Of a DNA stretch of 64,000 nucleotides, positions 1 to 11,545 are shown piece after piece (the first letter of the stretch is position 1; every line of letters begins with the position of its first letter). Made by a program: the position numbers and the translations under genes. Below the pieces are notes generated by a model. It saw only the letters and a list, made by a program, of their open reading frames with translations, was not told the DNA's origin and did no database searches. This stretch comes from Cryptomeria japonica (Eukaryota; Streptophyta; Pinopsida; Cupressales; Cupressaceae). The DNA lies in contig NC_081413.1 in the NCBI RefSeq assembly GCF_030272615.1, positions 183,778,951 to 183,842,950 of the forward strand. The letters run 5' to 3'.

Positions 1-697
1 GATGTCCTGATGCAGAGGAATATGTAGATATAACTTTTGATATGTCTCGGAATTATTATGAAAAAAATATTGATAAATATAACAAAGAATCAATCCCATG
101 TTACTCGAGGCATCTAGGCCCACAACTACTAGATGGCCTAAATTTATCGACAAGAGTGATTTCAAAGAAGAAATAGGTGATATGATTACTCTCCTAAGAA
201 GAGTTAGGGGTCTGCTAGCATCCAATGTGTTACAAGAATGGATGTATCATTTTATCCAGATTATTAGAAAAGGTAGAGATATGATCTTTTGGGGAGAATT
301 GATCAGTGACTCCATCTGTGAGCAACTCACATAGGCAAATACTACTTTGAAATTCTATATGACCTCATAGTTGTTTTATGTTGCTACCTCAATGAAACAT
401 TTTTCAAGGCTCGCAACAAAAGGGGACATGAATGTGGTCCCAATATACAAGTATTACCCACAGTTGACCTACAAGAAAAGTTTGAATCATTTCTGAAGGA
501 CCAACGATGCTTTCTTTGGAGCACTAATGTGCTCATTAGATCCAACCCTAAAAAAAGGAAGAGTTGTTGATCATGCTTGGGATGTAGTAAAGAAACATGG
601 TTGTGTGTTCCTACAATTTCCCACCTTTACATATATCAGGATTGGATGCTATGCAGGTGAACCTTTCATGTTACCCAAGTATCTTGAAAGTGATAAG
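1..697 (+). pseudogene. Left half of an unrecognised decayed coding sequence
   Basis: The first 340 bases read as protein in two frames. From position 3 the frame is open through a Tyr/Asp/Lys-rich stretch (including MSRNYYEKNIDKY), then sense-like coding moves to another frame from about 98 to 334 (with TRWPKFIDKSDFKEEIGDM), so there is at least one frameshift. Further in-frame pieces follow up to the Copia insertion at 698. The reading frame just before the insertion (ending PKYLESDK) joins in frame to the sequence after 8040, so this and the 8041-10330 segment were one unit before insertion. I do not recognise the family; an old mobile-element gene is possible. Confidence 0.4.
693..697. 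repeat. Target site duplication ATAAG (left copy, Copia)
   Basis: The five bases before the left LTR are ATAAG. The identical five bases follow the right LTR at 8036-8040. A 5-bp duplication is standard for Copia integrases, and it fixes both element borders exactly. Confidence 0.9.
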
Positions 698-2209
698 TGA
701 TGAATAATGATGAATAGTAAGTACTCAACAGATATTGAGAGGGGGGGGGGGGGGTGAATCAGTATAGACAAAAATTTCTCTAAACCACTTTGACTATAAA
801 GACTGCACAAACTGGTAAACAGTGTCACTGATCTAAAATAGGGCACTATCGATAAAACACAGTGAAACTGTGAAACACATAAACCGGTAACACTTAGATC
901 TTCACAAAACCTAATCTCTCCTTTCCACTTCACCCATATGCATAAAAAAGTAATACATCAGAAATATAAAGACCATTGGATCAACATGCATTACCACTTA
1001 ACAAAAAACATTAATCATCACATGAAAAAGCATCACACATGACACACTGATTTTTCACATGGAAACCCAACTGGGAAAAACCACGGTGGGGATGGATACC
1101 CACAAGTTGTTCTTTGAACTCTTCTGAAGTCCTCTCTATTAGGAGCCTAGTCTGGTTAAGGACTTTACAATAGGTTCTACTAGGAACCGATCCTGCTAGG
1201 GATCACCTAGTTAAGGGATGGCTAAATACCCAGTTAAAGGTTAGAACCCTGTTAAAGGTTACCTCGCAAGAGGATTTGAAGAACTCATTGATTTGAGTCA
1301 CCCTGTTAAAGGATTTACACAAAGCATGTTAAAGCTACCCAGTTAAGGGATTTTCCAACTACTGAAATGGTTAGAAGTCAACAGGTAATACATTGATCTA
1401 ATAACAACACTCAATGCCAAGGTAGATCCACTTTAGCTACTTTGCTTCTGCAATCACACTCTGCAGGTATCAACACACTTCTCTTGTCTGGCAAGAATCA
1501 AGTATCTCTTCACTTGGATACACACATAACATTTGTCAACAACTTCACAACGCAAATCATCATCGACCTTATAGGAAACAGATAGGTCGGTAGCATAAAC
1601 CCTAAACCCTAAATATTTAGGTTATCAATACAGTCAGTCCAATCCTGACCGTTCAAACACATTGCATTGAATAAAATAGTCTTAAACAGATCTCAAGACG
1701 TTCTCCATCATTCGTTCTTTGCCGCTTCTGGAAGCTGATAACCCATCACGCATTCTCCACCGTTTACAGAGACTTCACACATTCTCAAGGTAGATAGGAT
1801 CAATCTTCTTCATTTGAGATCCTCAAGGAAATCCTTCACGTGCACAAGGCTGATGTGGCAACACGATCTAATCTCCATTTCAATGCTAACCCATCACAGG
1901 ATGTTGTCGATCAAATCACACAGACTTGAAATGCATCAACTGGAAACCCTGAAGCTGAGACTACCAACCTATAGTCATACCAAATGAAACCCTGATACAA
2001 AACTTTCCATATACCGGTTCACATTCTAACATACCGCTTTGCTTGAACCAACATACCGCTCCACTTTTTCACATATACCGGTTCACACCATCATATCGGT
2101 TCTCTTGCCATTTTTCTTACTTCAATATACCGGTTCATACTTCAGCATATTGACATCAATGACAACATACAATATCATCATGTCATCACACTCTGCACAT
2201 ATGCCAACA
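698..2209 (-). repeat. 3' LTR of the Copia element
   Basis: The LTR starts TGATGAATAATG and ends CCAACA, with TG/CA borders. It is 25 bp longer than its partner, partly because a G tract (741-754) has expanded to 14 G against 6 in the right copy. Internally it has several short GTTAAAGG-type phrases (about 1140-1350), a doubled telomere-like CCCTAAA motif near 1600 and a cluster of ATACCGGTTCACA-like phrases at 2000-2140. Confidence 0.92.
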
Positions 2210-2222
2210 ATCTCCCCCTTTG
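2210..2222 (-). other. Polypurine tract of the Copia element
   Basis: On the minus strand the sequence directly before the 3' LTR is CAAAGGGGGAGAT, a typical Copia plus-strand primer site. It confirms the inner border of the left LTR. Confidence 0.85.
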
Positions 2223-2424
2223 GCATTGATGGCAATATACAAAGATATCTCTCCACTTCACATCTTCTCCCCCTTTGACAACAATGAAAAAGTGGAGGCA
2301 CATACATCCATGTTCCACTATGCTACTCCCCTTGAGGAGTAGCATCCTTCAACACACCAATCCTGAAAAGGTTTGACAATGCAATACTTGACTGATGTGG
2401 AGCACATACCTTTAGTTCACCTCT

Positions 2425-3062
2425 TGAAGGGGCAACACCCCTAATTTACCTCATAAATAGGTAAATGTAGCCTTCGGTAGAGGCTTTGTGAATATGTCTG
2501 CTAACTGCTCCTTACTGGAAACATGTTCCAATACAACCTCTTTGTTCTGAACTTTCTCCCTCAAGAAATGATACTTGAGCTTGTAGTTCTTGGTTCTAGC
2601 ATGCAATACCGGATTCTTGGAAATATTAATTGCACTTGTGTTATCATAAAATATGCTCACCAATTCAGATACAGGGACTTTGAAACCACTTAGTACATGC
2701 TTCATCCAAATTGTCTGACTATAGTTCATAAATGTTGCTACATATTCTACTTCTGCTATAGACTAAGAGATACAACTCTTCTTCTTACTCATCCATGAGA
2801 CTAGTCTACTACCAAGAAAGAATGCACCACCGGTTGTGCTCTTTCGAGTGTCCACATTACCAACCCAATCAACATCTATAAACACTTTGAGATTAAAATC
2901 ATTACTGTATGGATACCACAATCCATAGTCTATAGTTCCCTTCAGATATCTAAGAATCTGCTTGACTGCTACCAAGTGGGATTCTCTTGGACTTTTCTGG
3001 AAATGTGCAGCAATGTCCACTGCATGTGCAAAGTCCAGTCTACTATGTACTACATAGTGCAA
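2425..3062 (-). pseudogene. Copia RNase H domain, broken
   Basis: The translation matches the C-terminal part of Copia polyproteins. It begins in the connection region (HFQKSPRESHLVAVKQILRY) and continues through a degenerate DxDWVGN-DTRKSTTG block, the SWMSKKKSCIS segment, and the FYDNTSAINISKNP and ADIFTKPLP motifs that end these proteins. A stop after the CIS segment (near 2763) splits it into two pieces. RNase H would remove the RNA strand during reverse transcription; this copy cannot make a whole domain. Confidence 0.85.
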
Positions 3063-3077
3063 CTTACCTATTATTGA

Positions 3078-3772
3078 TCAGTATTCCTTCTCATTCACCA
3101 ATGCTGAGTCATCTTCTTTTGACAATTTACAACCGGTCACCATATGTGTACCAACCGGTTTGCTATCTTCCATGCCAAAGGTCTTCAACACCTCTTTGAC
3201 ATACTTGGACTGAGTGATAAAGATACCATCTTTCATTTGTTGTTTTTGTAGTCCAATGAAGAACTTAATCTCTCTGATTAGTGACATCTCAAATTCCTTC
3301 TTCATCTCATCTGCAAAATCATGACTCATCTTGTCATCTCCGCAAAAATTATGTCATCAACAAATACTTCACAGATCATAATCTGATCTCCTTCTGACTT
3401 CAGATAGATATTGTTATCTTCACTTGTTATTTCAAATCCAATCTTCACAAGATGAGAGTGTAAATGTTCATACCATGCTCTAGGTGCCTGCTTCAATCCA
3501 TACAAGGCTTTATGTAGCCTACACACCATATCATTGTCTTCTAATAGGGCAAACCCATCTGGTTGTTCTATATACACTTCCTCTTCAAGTATTCCATTCA
3601 GGAATGCAGATTTTACATCCATCTGATACACTTTGAATCCATTGAAGGCTGCATATGCAAGAAGCATTTGAACTCCTTCCAATCTAGCTATTGGAGCAAA
3701 TGTTTCTCCACAGTCTTCTCCTTCTTCTTGAGCATATCCCTTACATACCAGTTTGGCTTTGTTTCTTACCAT
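3078..3772 (-). pseudogene. Copia reverse transcriptase, frameshifted
   Basis: The minus-strand translation contains the RVT_2 landmarks: the [14 protein letters not shown] start, [10 protein letters not shown] with the first catalytic Asp, [12 protein letters not shown], and FVDDI as the active-site motif (usual form YVDDI). The first ORF ends shortly after FVDDI (about 3326). The remainder (from [15 protein letters not shown]) continues in another frame, so a single-base-scale indel lies close to 3330. The catalytic residues are still readable but no intact enzyme can be made. Confidence 0.88.
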
Positions 3773-4194
3773 TGTGCCATCTTCATTCTACTTGTTTCTA
3801 AAAACCCATTTGGTGCCAATAACTTTTTTGTGCTCAGGTCTGGGTACCATAGACCATGTACCATTCTTTTCTATCTGGTCAAGTTCCTCTTTCATAGCCT
3901 TGATCTAGTCTTCATCTTTATGTGCCTCTTTAAATGTTTTAGGCTCAAATTCAGAGATCATGCAAGAATTTTCTCTGACCTTTCTTATTGTAAGAATTCC
4001 TGCATCCTTATCTCCTATGATCTACTTTGGATCATGATTCAGCTTTACATACCTAGGAATGATCTTAGTTGTTTCCTCTTGCTTTTCCTCTTCATCCTCA
4101 TCTTCATCAACATCAGCATCTACCAATGTAGAATCACTATTACTGGTACTAGGCTATTTTGCAACCGGTTCCCAGAAGGTTACAATCGGTTCAT

Positions 4195-5027
4195 CTACCA
4201 CTTGCTCATTGTCGGTTTCTCTGAGGTTTCATCAACTCTAACATTGATACTTTCAACAATTCTCTGAGTCCTATTATTAAAACACTTGAGAGCTTTGCTC
4301 TTGGTGGAATACCCTAGGAATATTCCCTCATCACATTTTGCATCAAACTTGCTTTGGTGTTCACTCCTCTTGATATAACACTTGCTACCAAACACTCTAA
4401 AGTAGCTTACTACAGGAGTCTTACCGGTCCAGTACTCATAAGGTGTTTTATCCTTACCTTTCTTGATGAGTACCTGGTTCATACTGTAGATTGCAGTGCT
4501 CACCGCTTCTCTCCAAAAGGTGTGAGCAACCTTCCCTTGAATCAACGTCGTTTTGGTTGCTTCAACTACAGTCTGGTTATTTCTTTTTGCTAGGTCATTC
4601 GAGGGGCAGACAGTTGCCTCTTGATGCCATTCTCTTCATAGTATTTATTGAATTCTCCAGAGGTGAACTCACCTCCTTGATCGGTTCTAAGGCATTTGAT
4701 CCTCTTACCACTTTCATGTTCAACTAGTGCTCTGAAGGCTTTGAACTTTCCAAAAGCTTCAGACTTGTCTTTCAAGAATGTGACCGACATCATTCTTGAG
4801 CAATCATCAGTAAGAATCATAAAGTACCTATCTCCCTAAACACTCCTAGTTTTCATAGGACCACACAAATCAGTATGCACAAGATCAAGTAAATTTTCTG
4901 TTGTGAAAGATTTACCTTTGAAGGTTGAGGAAGACATTTTCCCCAGTTGACATTCTCTGCACAGAGGATTCTCCAGTTTGTTCAACACAGGTAATCCTCT
5001 AACTGACTTGATCTTGCTGGCCTTCAC
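4195..5027 (-). pseudogene. Copia integrase, broken
   Basis: Two blocks on the minus strand match the Copia integrase core. The first has CRECQLGKM (end of the HHCC zinc-binding region) and DLVHTDLCGPM with the first catalytic Asp. The second has LRTDQGGEFTSGEF with the second Asp and the following ENGIKRQLSAP stretch that contains the Glu region. The C-terminal part (4195-4545) has VFGSKCYIKR and GIFLGYSTKSKA. Stops at about 4589 and 4835 separate the blocks. The product would insert the cDNA; here it is decayed. Confidence 0.87.
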
Positions 5028-5063
5028 AATATTATCAAAATTTACATGGCAAAGTCTCCTATG

Positions 5064-5685
5064 TCATATCCAACTGTCATCAAACTTAGCCATTAGACAT
5101 TGACTGATATTTGCATTCAACTGAAATAAGTTACCTTTGGTCTGCATACTAGTGGCCATCAGTTCACCACTCTTTCCTTTTATTTTGCACACTCCATCTT
5201 TGAATTCCAGAGTGAGTCCATTATCATTCAGCTGAGAAACACTCAGAAGGTTATGCCTGAGACCTTCTACCCAATACACATTATCAACACTTCTTTTTCC
5301 ATTTAGAGAGATGGACCCTTTTCCTTTTACCATTCAAGGTGCATCATTACCAAATAGGACTACACCTCCATCATACTCTTCTAGAGAGAAACTTTCTCCG
5401 GTCACCAGTCATGTGGTGAGAACAACCACTATCAATAATCCATTCATTAGTATTATCAAAGAAGGAGACAAGAGTCTTCTTGCCTAACACATCTTCCTTG
5501 ACAGCTACAAATACTATGTCTTCACTTTCTTCATCTTCTGATTCATCATCAGTGACACCTTCATCAACTGCAACAAGACAGTTTCTCCTATTTCCTCCTT
5601 TGAACTTTTTGTACCTCTTCGGTTTGTCCTTATTATCACCATTAGGATAGTTTACAGCAATGTGTCTTATCCTATTGCAAGAAAA
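5064..5685 (-). pseudogene. Copia protease and pre-integrase region, broken
   Basis: The minus strand near 5400-5450 encodes DSGCSHHMTGD, the aspartic protease active-site motif typical of Copia elements. It is followed by a stop, then the gag-pre-integrase segment (5064-5333) with GLRHNLLSVSQLNDNG. The stretch between gag and protease is acidic and Lys-rich and is broken by frameshifts. Confidence 0.82.
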
Positions 5686-6477
5686 TCATTTCAAAGGAAG
5701 CTTACCTCTGTATTTGCCAGTTCCCTTAGGAAGTCTCTTGGCCAGAAGAGCTTCAAATTCCATCAAGATCTCCTCATCATCCATATCTCTGCTTTGTCTA
5801 GGTTCACAGCTGGTACTAGCTTCTTTACCCTTTCTAGATAGTGCAGTAGATGCTTTAAAGACTGAATCAGTCTTCTGAACACTGCCATCATAACTGTTTA
5901 GCTCATATGCGGTCAACTTAGCAATGATAGAATCTAGGGACACCTTTGTCTTGTCAATAGATCTCAACTCCTGAATAGCAGCAACCCTTATTGCATAGAC
6001 CGGTAATAAGGTTCTTAAAACTTTGCTAACAATGGTGGAATCATCCATTGTACCTCCTATACTCTTGATGTCTCCAACAACAGTTTTAATCCTTATCCCA
6101 TATTGTTGAATGGTCTCTCCTTCAACCATCCACATGTCTTCAAACTTTCCTCTAAGGCTTTCTTCCTTAGCTTGCTTCACATGCTCATCACCGCCATAGA
6201 TAGACTCCATAGTATCCCATACATCTTTGGGATTGTCTTTTTCCTGAACATCTATAAACTCAACATCAGATAGGCTACTAATAAGAGCTTCCATTACTTG
6301 CCCATTCTCCTGAATTTGTCTTCTTTGATCATCGGTGAGAGTACCGGTAGGGACAACATAAGTATTCTCAACATAGCTCCCATGTTGAGCACACATGCTT
6401 TTAATGTATATCTTCATTCTGTCCTTCCATATCATAAAGTTATCTCTGTTGAACTTAGGACCTTCCCTCTTCATCAT
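5686..6477 (-). pseudogene. Copia gag (UBN2-type), nearly intact ORF
   Basis: This 263-residue ORF starts close to the primer-binding site, as gag should. It has FNRDNFMIWKDRMKIYI near the N-terminus, a KDVWDTMESIYG segment and a LRGKFEDMWMVEGETIQQY segment, all typical of the UBN2/DUF4219-type gag of plant Copia elements. Gag forms the virus-like particle that packages the element RNA. It ends before the zinc knuckle that normally follows, so it is C-terminally truncated by a stop or frameshift. Confidence 0.85.
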
Positions 6478-6534
6478 TAGAATAGGATCTTTTCCTCAAG
6501 TGGTTAAGCTTACAACATAGAGGACCTGGAGGAC

Positions 6535-6546
6535 GCTCTGATACCA
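6535..6546 (-). other. Primer-binding site (initiator Met tRNA type)
   Basis: On the minus strand the bases are TGGTATCAGAGC, the classic plant Copia primer-binding site complementary to the 3' end of initiator methionine tRNA. It lies two bases from the right LTR, which makes that LTR the 5' LTR and sets the element orientation as minus. Confidence 0.93.
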
Positions 6547-6548
6547 AT

Positions 6549-8035
6549 TGATGAATAATGATGAATAGTAAGTACTCAAAAGATATTGAGAGGGGGGTGA
6601 ATCAGTATAGACAAAAATTTCTCTAAACCACTTTGACTGTAAAAACTGCACAAACTAGTAAACAGTGTCGCCGATCTAAAACAGGGCACTATCGGTAAAA
6701 CACAGTGAGACTGTGAAACACATAAACCGGTAACACTTAGATCTTCACAAAACCTAATCTCTCCTTTCCACTTCACCCATATGCTAAACAAGTAATACAT
6801 CAGAAATATAAAGACCATTGGATCAACATGCATTACCACTTAACAAAAAACACTAATCATCACATGAAAAAGTACCACACATGACACATTGATTTTTCAC
6901 GTGGAAACTCAACTGGGAAAAACCACGGTGGGGATGAATACCCACAAGTTGTTCTTTGAACTCTTCTGAAGTCCACTCTGTTAGGAACCTAGTCCGGTTA
7001 AGGACTTTACAATAGGTCCTGCTAGGGATCACTTGGTTAAGGGATGGATAAATACCCGGTTAAAGGTTAGAACCCTGTTAAAGGTTACCTCGCAAGAGGA
7101 TTTGAAGAACTCGTTAATTTGAGTCACCCTGTTAAAGGTTTTACACAAAGCTTGTTAAAGCTACAAGGTTAAGGGATTTTTCAACTATTGAAATGGTTAG
7201 AAGTCAACAGGTAATACACTGAACTGATAATAGCACTCAATGCCAAGGCAGATCCACTTTAGTTCCTTTGCTTCTGCAATCACACTCTACAGGTATCAAC
7301 ACACTTCTCCGGTCTAGCAACAATCAAGTATCTCTTCACTTGGATACACACATAACATTTGCCAACAACTTCACAAAGCAAATCATCATCGGCCTTATAG
7401 GAAACAAATAGGTCGGTAGCATAAACCCTAAACCCTAAACATTTAGGTTATCAATACAGTCGGTCCAATCCTGATCATTCAAACACATTGCATTGAATAA
7501 AATAGTATTGAATAGATCTCAAGACGTTCTCCATCGTTCGTTCTTTGCTTCTTTTGGAAGTTGATAACCCATCACGCGCTCTCCACCGTTTATTGAGACT
7601 TCGCACATTCCCGAGGTAGATAGGATCAATCTTCTTCATGCAAGATCCTCAAGGAAATTCTTCACACGCACAAGGCTGACATGGCAACACGATTTGATCT
7701 CCATTTCAATTCTAACCCATCACAAGATGTCGTCAGTCGAATCACACAAATTTGAAATGCATCAACTAGAAACCCTGAAGCTGAGACTACCAATCGGTAG
7801 TCATACCAAATGAAACCCCGATACAAAAATTTCCATAAACCGGTTCACATTCCAACATACCGCTTCACTTGAACCAACATACCGCTTCACTTTTTCACAT
7901 ATACCGGTTCACACCATCATACCGGTTCTCTTGCCAGTTTGCTTACTTTAATATACGGGTTCATACTTCAGCATATTGACATCAATGACAACATACAATA
8001 TCATCATGTCATCACACTCTGCACATATGGCAACA
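6549..8035 (-). repeat. 5' LTR of the Copia element
   Basis: This is the partner of 698-2209 with the same TG/CA ends (TGATGAATAATG and GCAACA). It keeps the shorter G tract and carries the same CCCTAAA doublet (near 7430) and CCGGTTCACA cluster (near 7840-7960). Confidence 0.92.
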
Positions 8036-8040
8036 ATAAG
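8036..8040. repeat. Target site duplication ATAAG (right copy, Copia)
   Basis: The ATAAG directly after the right LTR is identical to 693-697. Confidence 0.9.
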
Positions 8041-10330
8041 ATCATTCTCATGGAACTCAACAAGCAAATTATGATTGTTCATGGCCAGCAGTCAAAAGCG
8101 AATAAAGTCAGTTTCAAGTTGCCTTTTGAGATGGGTCACTATTCATTGATCACATCCTATAAGGCTAAACAAATAGAAAATGAATTACAGTGGGTGACAA
8201 TGAAAATATTCAAAAGGAGAGAAGATTTTGATTATCGAGGTATGAAAGATAGACTTAAAAAGACCTAAACTCATGTGCATAGAATTGAAGATGTTTGGGC
8301 AAAATGCAGGATAGATGAAGATGTGAGAAGGTTAGGTTATAGCCGATACATTGGAGTAGATTGAAAATTTGGACCTTGTAGATATTCATGATACCATGGA
8401 TGACTCAAATAATATAGTAGACCCAAATTATTTTTAGAATAAAATTGTTGAAACTCCACTTCCCAGGATCTAGTGGTTGCAAAAGGAATCTACTTCCATC
8501 AGAGATAGATTCCAATTTATACTTGCAAATACAAATGCCTAGTTGCAAAAGAAAGACATTAGATTGAAACCTTTCAAAACAATATCAAAAGAATAAATTG
8601 TTGGGCCTCTAGGGAGAAAATCGGAGTTGAGGACCAAGAACAAAGAAGATCCTTCCACTCCTAAGAAAGGTCCTAATCTCAAGTTTATGGTGGGAAAAGA
8701 GAAAAAGAAAGATAAAGATGGAGCACCTCCATTGAAACAAGTAGATGTTGTGGAACTTGATGAGGAGAAAGGACTTAAAGAAGAGGCACAAGACAAAAAT
8801 CTTTCAAAACCTCCTTTGGAATTGGGTCAAACATCTACTTAGGAGATGAATTTTGAGGCTTCAAATCCTCGAGTCATTGTAGGTACTCCTATTAGCTCTA
8901 CTACACCCTTGGTCACTACTGCTCCAAATGTTACCCCTGCTATTTCAACTAAGGTTTCTCTGGATACACCTCAAGATAATGTGACCAATGCCTTTGGTTC
9001 TCTTTCCTCTTTTCCAAGTCTTTCAGAAGTAATAACTACCATGCTTGATGAAGCATATATTGATTTTGATAAATTCACATGTCTGAAACTCTCCTAACAA
9101 TATCAACTACAAAAATTTAGATTACAATGGCTTTCACAAAAGTAACTTCCACTCTCTATCCTTGGTTAAAGTCAGCAACCCCAAAAAGGAAGAAGCGGGT
9201 CATCTCCCCAGATGATTTTGATTTTGAGAAATTGATGCCTCCTAAAACCAAAGGAGTTAAGAAGGCAAAGACTCTTTCAAGGATCAAGGTAGATGAATCA
9301 AGGAGTAAGTATGCTGAAATTTCCATTCCTCCTCAAGGCAAGTCAAGAGATGAAATTTAAGATACAGATTATGTAACTAGGAGAATTGATTTCGAGAAGT
9401 AAACCCATGAGAGTGTCAAGGAGGATGCTCAATAAACACTCAAAGCCTTGATTGAGAGATATGACAAGGATAAAGAAGCAAAAGACAAGCGCAAACTCCA
9501 AGATGAACAACTCACTACTATGATATGTAAGATCACTCAATCTTCTCAAATGATTGAACACATTGGCTCCTTAATTGATGAAGAAGTTGTGAAAAGGGTT
9601 GAGTGAACTATGGTACATGGGAAAGCAATGGCTGAGTGGGCAAATGGAATGTTGTCCCAAGGAACTCATCTTTTGAGTTCAATAGTGAAATTGTTAAATA
9701 ACCTTGATAGTGTAAAATCCTAGTTGGATCAAACACTAGATCATCTAACAAGGAATACGGGAACAAGAAAAAGATCTTGATGCTTGGCTCAAGCTTGAAG
9801 ATTTTGATTTGGATGTACTTGTTGATAGTGAAGTGATTCCCACCCAACAAATGTATACTGAACAATGAAAATCTTTGGAATATAAAATGGATGTATTTTA
9901 GCAACTAGTTAAAGACATTCAAAAATCTCAGAAAGATTGCAATGAGAAAAAGCTTGAAATCATAAAGAAAATCTTTGAATTTCTATGCAAACTAGTTGAT
10001 GATGATCAAAAGCTTCTACTTGTTGATACCATCATTCAAGAGTTTAGTCTATTAGTAAGTACAAAAATGGATAAGGAGGACTTTTCACTTCCTTCTATTG
10101 GCAAGCTAATAGATTTTCAGCTGATCCTAGACAATTTGGAATCTCTTCTTAAGAAACACAAAAAGGGATATGTCAGTATTGGTGATTCAATCACTAGAGC
10201 TCATGCTATCTATTCATATCACTGGAACTAATGAATCACTCATGAAAGAGGCCCTCAACAAGTTCGAGCAGTCTCTAAAGAAGAATTTTGATTAAGATGA
10301 AGAAGTGTCACCCGACACTTAGTATTTTCC
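8041..10330 (+). pseudogene. Right half of the unrecognised decayed coding sequence
   Basis: Plus-strand translation gives a string of protein-like pieces broken by stops and frame changes. There is a first block (8041-8268, with LPFEMGHYSLITSYKAK), a Lys-rich linker (8627-8842), a Ser/Thr/Pro-rich stretch (8846-9097) with FGSLSSFPSLSEVITTML, a basic stretch with TPKRKKRVISPDDFDFEK (9127-9360), then long helical, Lys/Glu/Leu-rich coiled-coil-like sequence to about 10250. Several stops are TAA or TAG where Gln fits the context. The layout (folded N-terminus, low-complexity middle, coiled-coil end) suggests one large protein, but I do not recognise it and assign no function. Confidence 0.4.
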
Positions 10331-10499
10331 TATATCAATTTTAATGTTGTTGATTGCATTTTGTTTTTGACAATTTACATGTCTACTTGTACATATGTAG
10401 TTTTCATGTAAATAAAGTACAAGTCCTAAGTCAAATAGGACTGTACTTTGAATAAGTCAAGTTAGTTGTAGGTTTCCTATTTTTGCTAATAACCTCTCC

Positions 10500-10515
10500 T
10501 CTATATATATGCGAG
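10500..10515 (+). promoter_or_regulatory. Possible TATA box
   Basis: A CTATATATATGCG stretch sits about 80 bases upstream of the first copy of the repeat at 10581. It could be an LTR or element promoter, but no second LTR copy was found to prove it. Confidence 0.2.
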
Positions 10516-10580
10516 TGCTCTTTGTTAATAATTATCTTTTGGCTGATGCATCAAAACTCTACCGAATTGGAGAGCTATCA

Positions 10581-10970
10581 TAGACTTTGTGCTTGTAGTG
10601 AAAATTTGAAATTAATCAATAAAGAAAGAAATTTGTTCTCCAATCTTGTCTTGGAAGCTCTTTGTTGTATGTGGGAGTGTTCTTATGTCATTCTCATTAT
10701 ACTATCTTTAAAGACTAAATTGTGCATTGTGAGAAGTTATTGGATTGAAAGGTATTAAAGTGAAGTATTATAGACTTTGTGCTATAGCAGTTTATTATGG
10801 ATCAATTATTTGTGCTTGGTGATTAGGTGTAGACTTTGAGTTGTACCAAACTATCTATTTAGAGTAGAAAGGATTGTGATATATGTGTAAGACGTTGAGC
10901 TATACTGCAATATAAGTTTTAGGAATCAACAAAGGAAAGATCATATAAGACTTTGGGCTTACAGTGGTCT
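10581..10970 (+). repeat. Five degenerate copies of an AGACTTTGNGCT phrase
   Basis: Variants of TAGACTTTGTGCT followed by an A/G-rich tail occur near 10581, 10771, 10830, 10889 and 10947. The last four are spaced 58-59 bases apart, so this is a decayed tandem repeat with a period of about 59 bp. Its origin is unknown. Confidence 0.5.
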
Positions 10971-11224
10971 TATTAGTTTGTAAAGAATGATTGGTACATC
11001 TTCAAGTTATTCTTTTGTTTAAATAGGAGTTTTATTAGTTATTATTTCTTAGATTAGTATCTTGTAATTGTTATTTGTTGTAAAGGAGAAAGTCTTCCCT
11101 AGAATAAGAGAGTTAGGCTAACAATCATTCTGAAAAAAGAGGATATAGTTATTGTAACACCCTGAAATAGTTTAGTAAATAGAAGTTAGATAGACACTAG
11201 TTGTCTTATTGAAATCAGAACCTG

Positions 11225-11545
11225 CAGCCTCCCCTTTGTGAGGAGAGATTCAATCTCATCATACTGTGGCAGAAATCCACATTTTGTAAACCTTCCTAGT
11301 TTACAAAATTTTCAACCAACAGGTTCGAAGTATTTCTCTATAAGGATTTTATGTTTCCACCCAACCTCTTTAGAAATATTATTAGCTTTGGTAGTAACTA
11401 TTATGTGCTTGATAAGAGACTTCCACAATGTTGCTCCATGAAAAGATGTAGTAATCCTTTTAGCAATGAGGTAGATCCCTTGTGTGAGGTGATCAATCAC
11501 TCCTAAACCTTCTTTATTTTTTGGTTGAATACAATACAACCACAA
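11225..11545 (-). pseudogene. LINE C-terminal fragment
   Basis: The minus strand encodes PKNKEGLGVIDHLTQGIYLIAKRI followed closely by LWKSLIKHII. This matches the stretch after the reverse transcriptase in plant L1-type ORF2 proteins (a KKGGLGV-type motif then a PW-like segment). The piece is about 77 residues, 5'-truncated on its own strand and without catalytic parts. Confidence 0.65.

Larger units (their letters stand above)
698..8035 (-). mobile_element. Copia LTR retrotransposon, complete but decayed
   Basis: This is a 7.3-kb element with two LTRs (698-2209 and 6549-8035), a 5-bp target duplication ATAAG, a primer-binding site (TGGTATCAGAGC on the minus strand) beside the right LTR and a polypurine tract beside the left LTR. 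Read on the minus strand the order is gag, protease, integrase, reverse transcriptase, RNase H, which is the Copia order. Frameshifts and stops break every domain. The LTRs differ by several percent, mostly by transitions (I counted eight differences in one 120-bp stretch), so the insertion is clearly older than the Gypsy element at 20927. It landed inside an ORF-like sequence. Confidence 0.93.

Noticed and set aside
1595-1620. Interstitial telomere
   Set aside because: Only two CCCTAAA units are present and they recur at the same place in both LTR copies.
3563-4267. 234-codon plus-strand ORF over the Copia pol
   Set aside because: It is the antisense of RT and integrase coding sequence, which match known domains on the minus strand.
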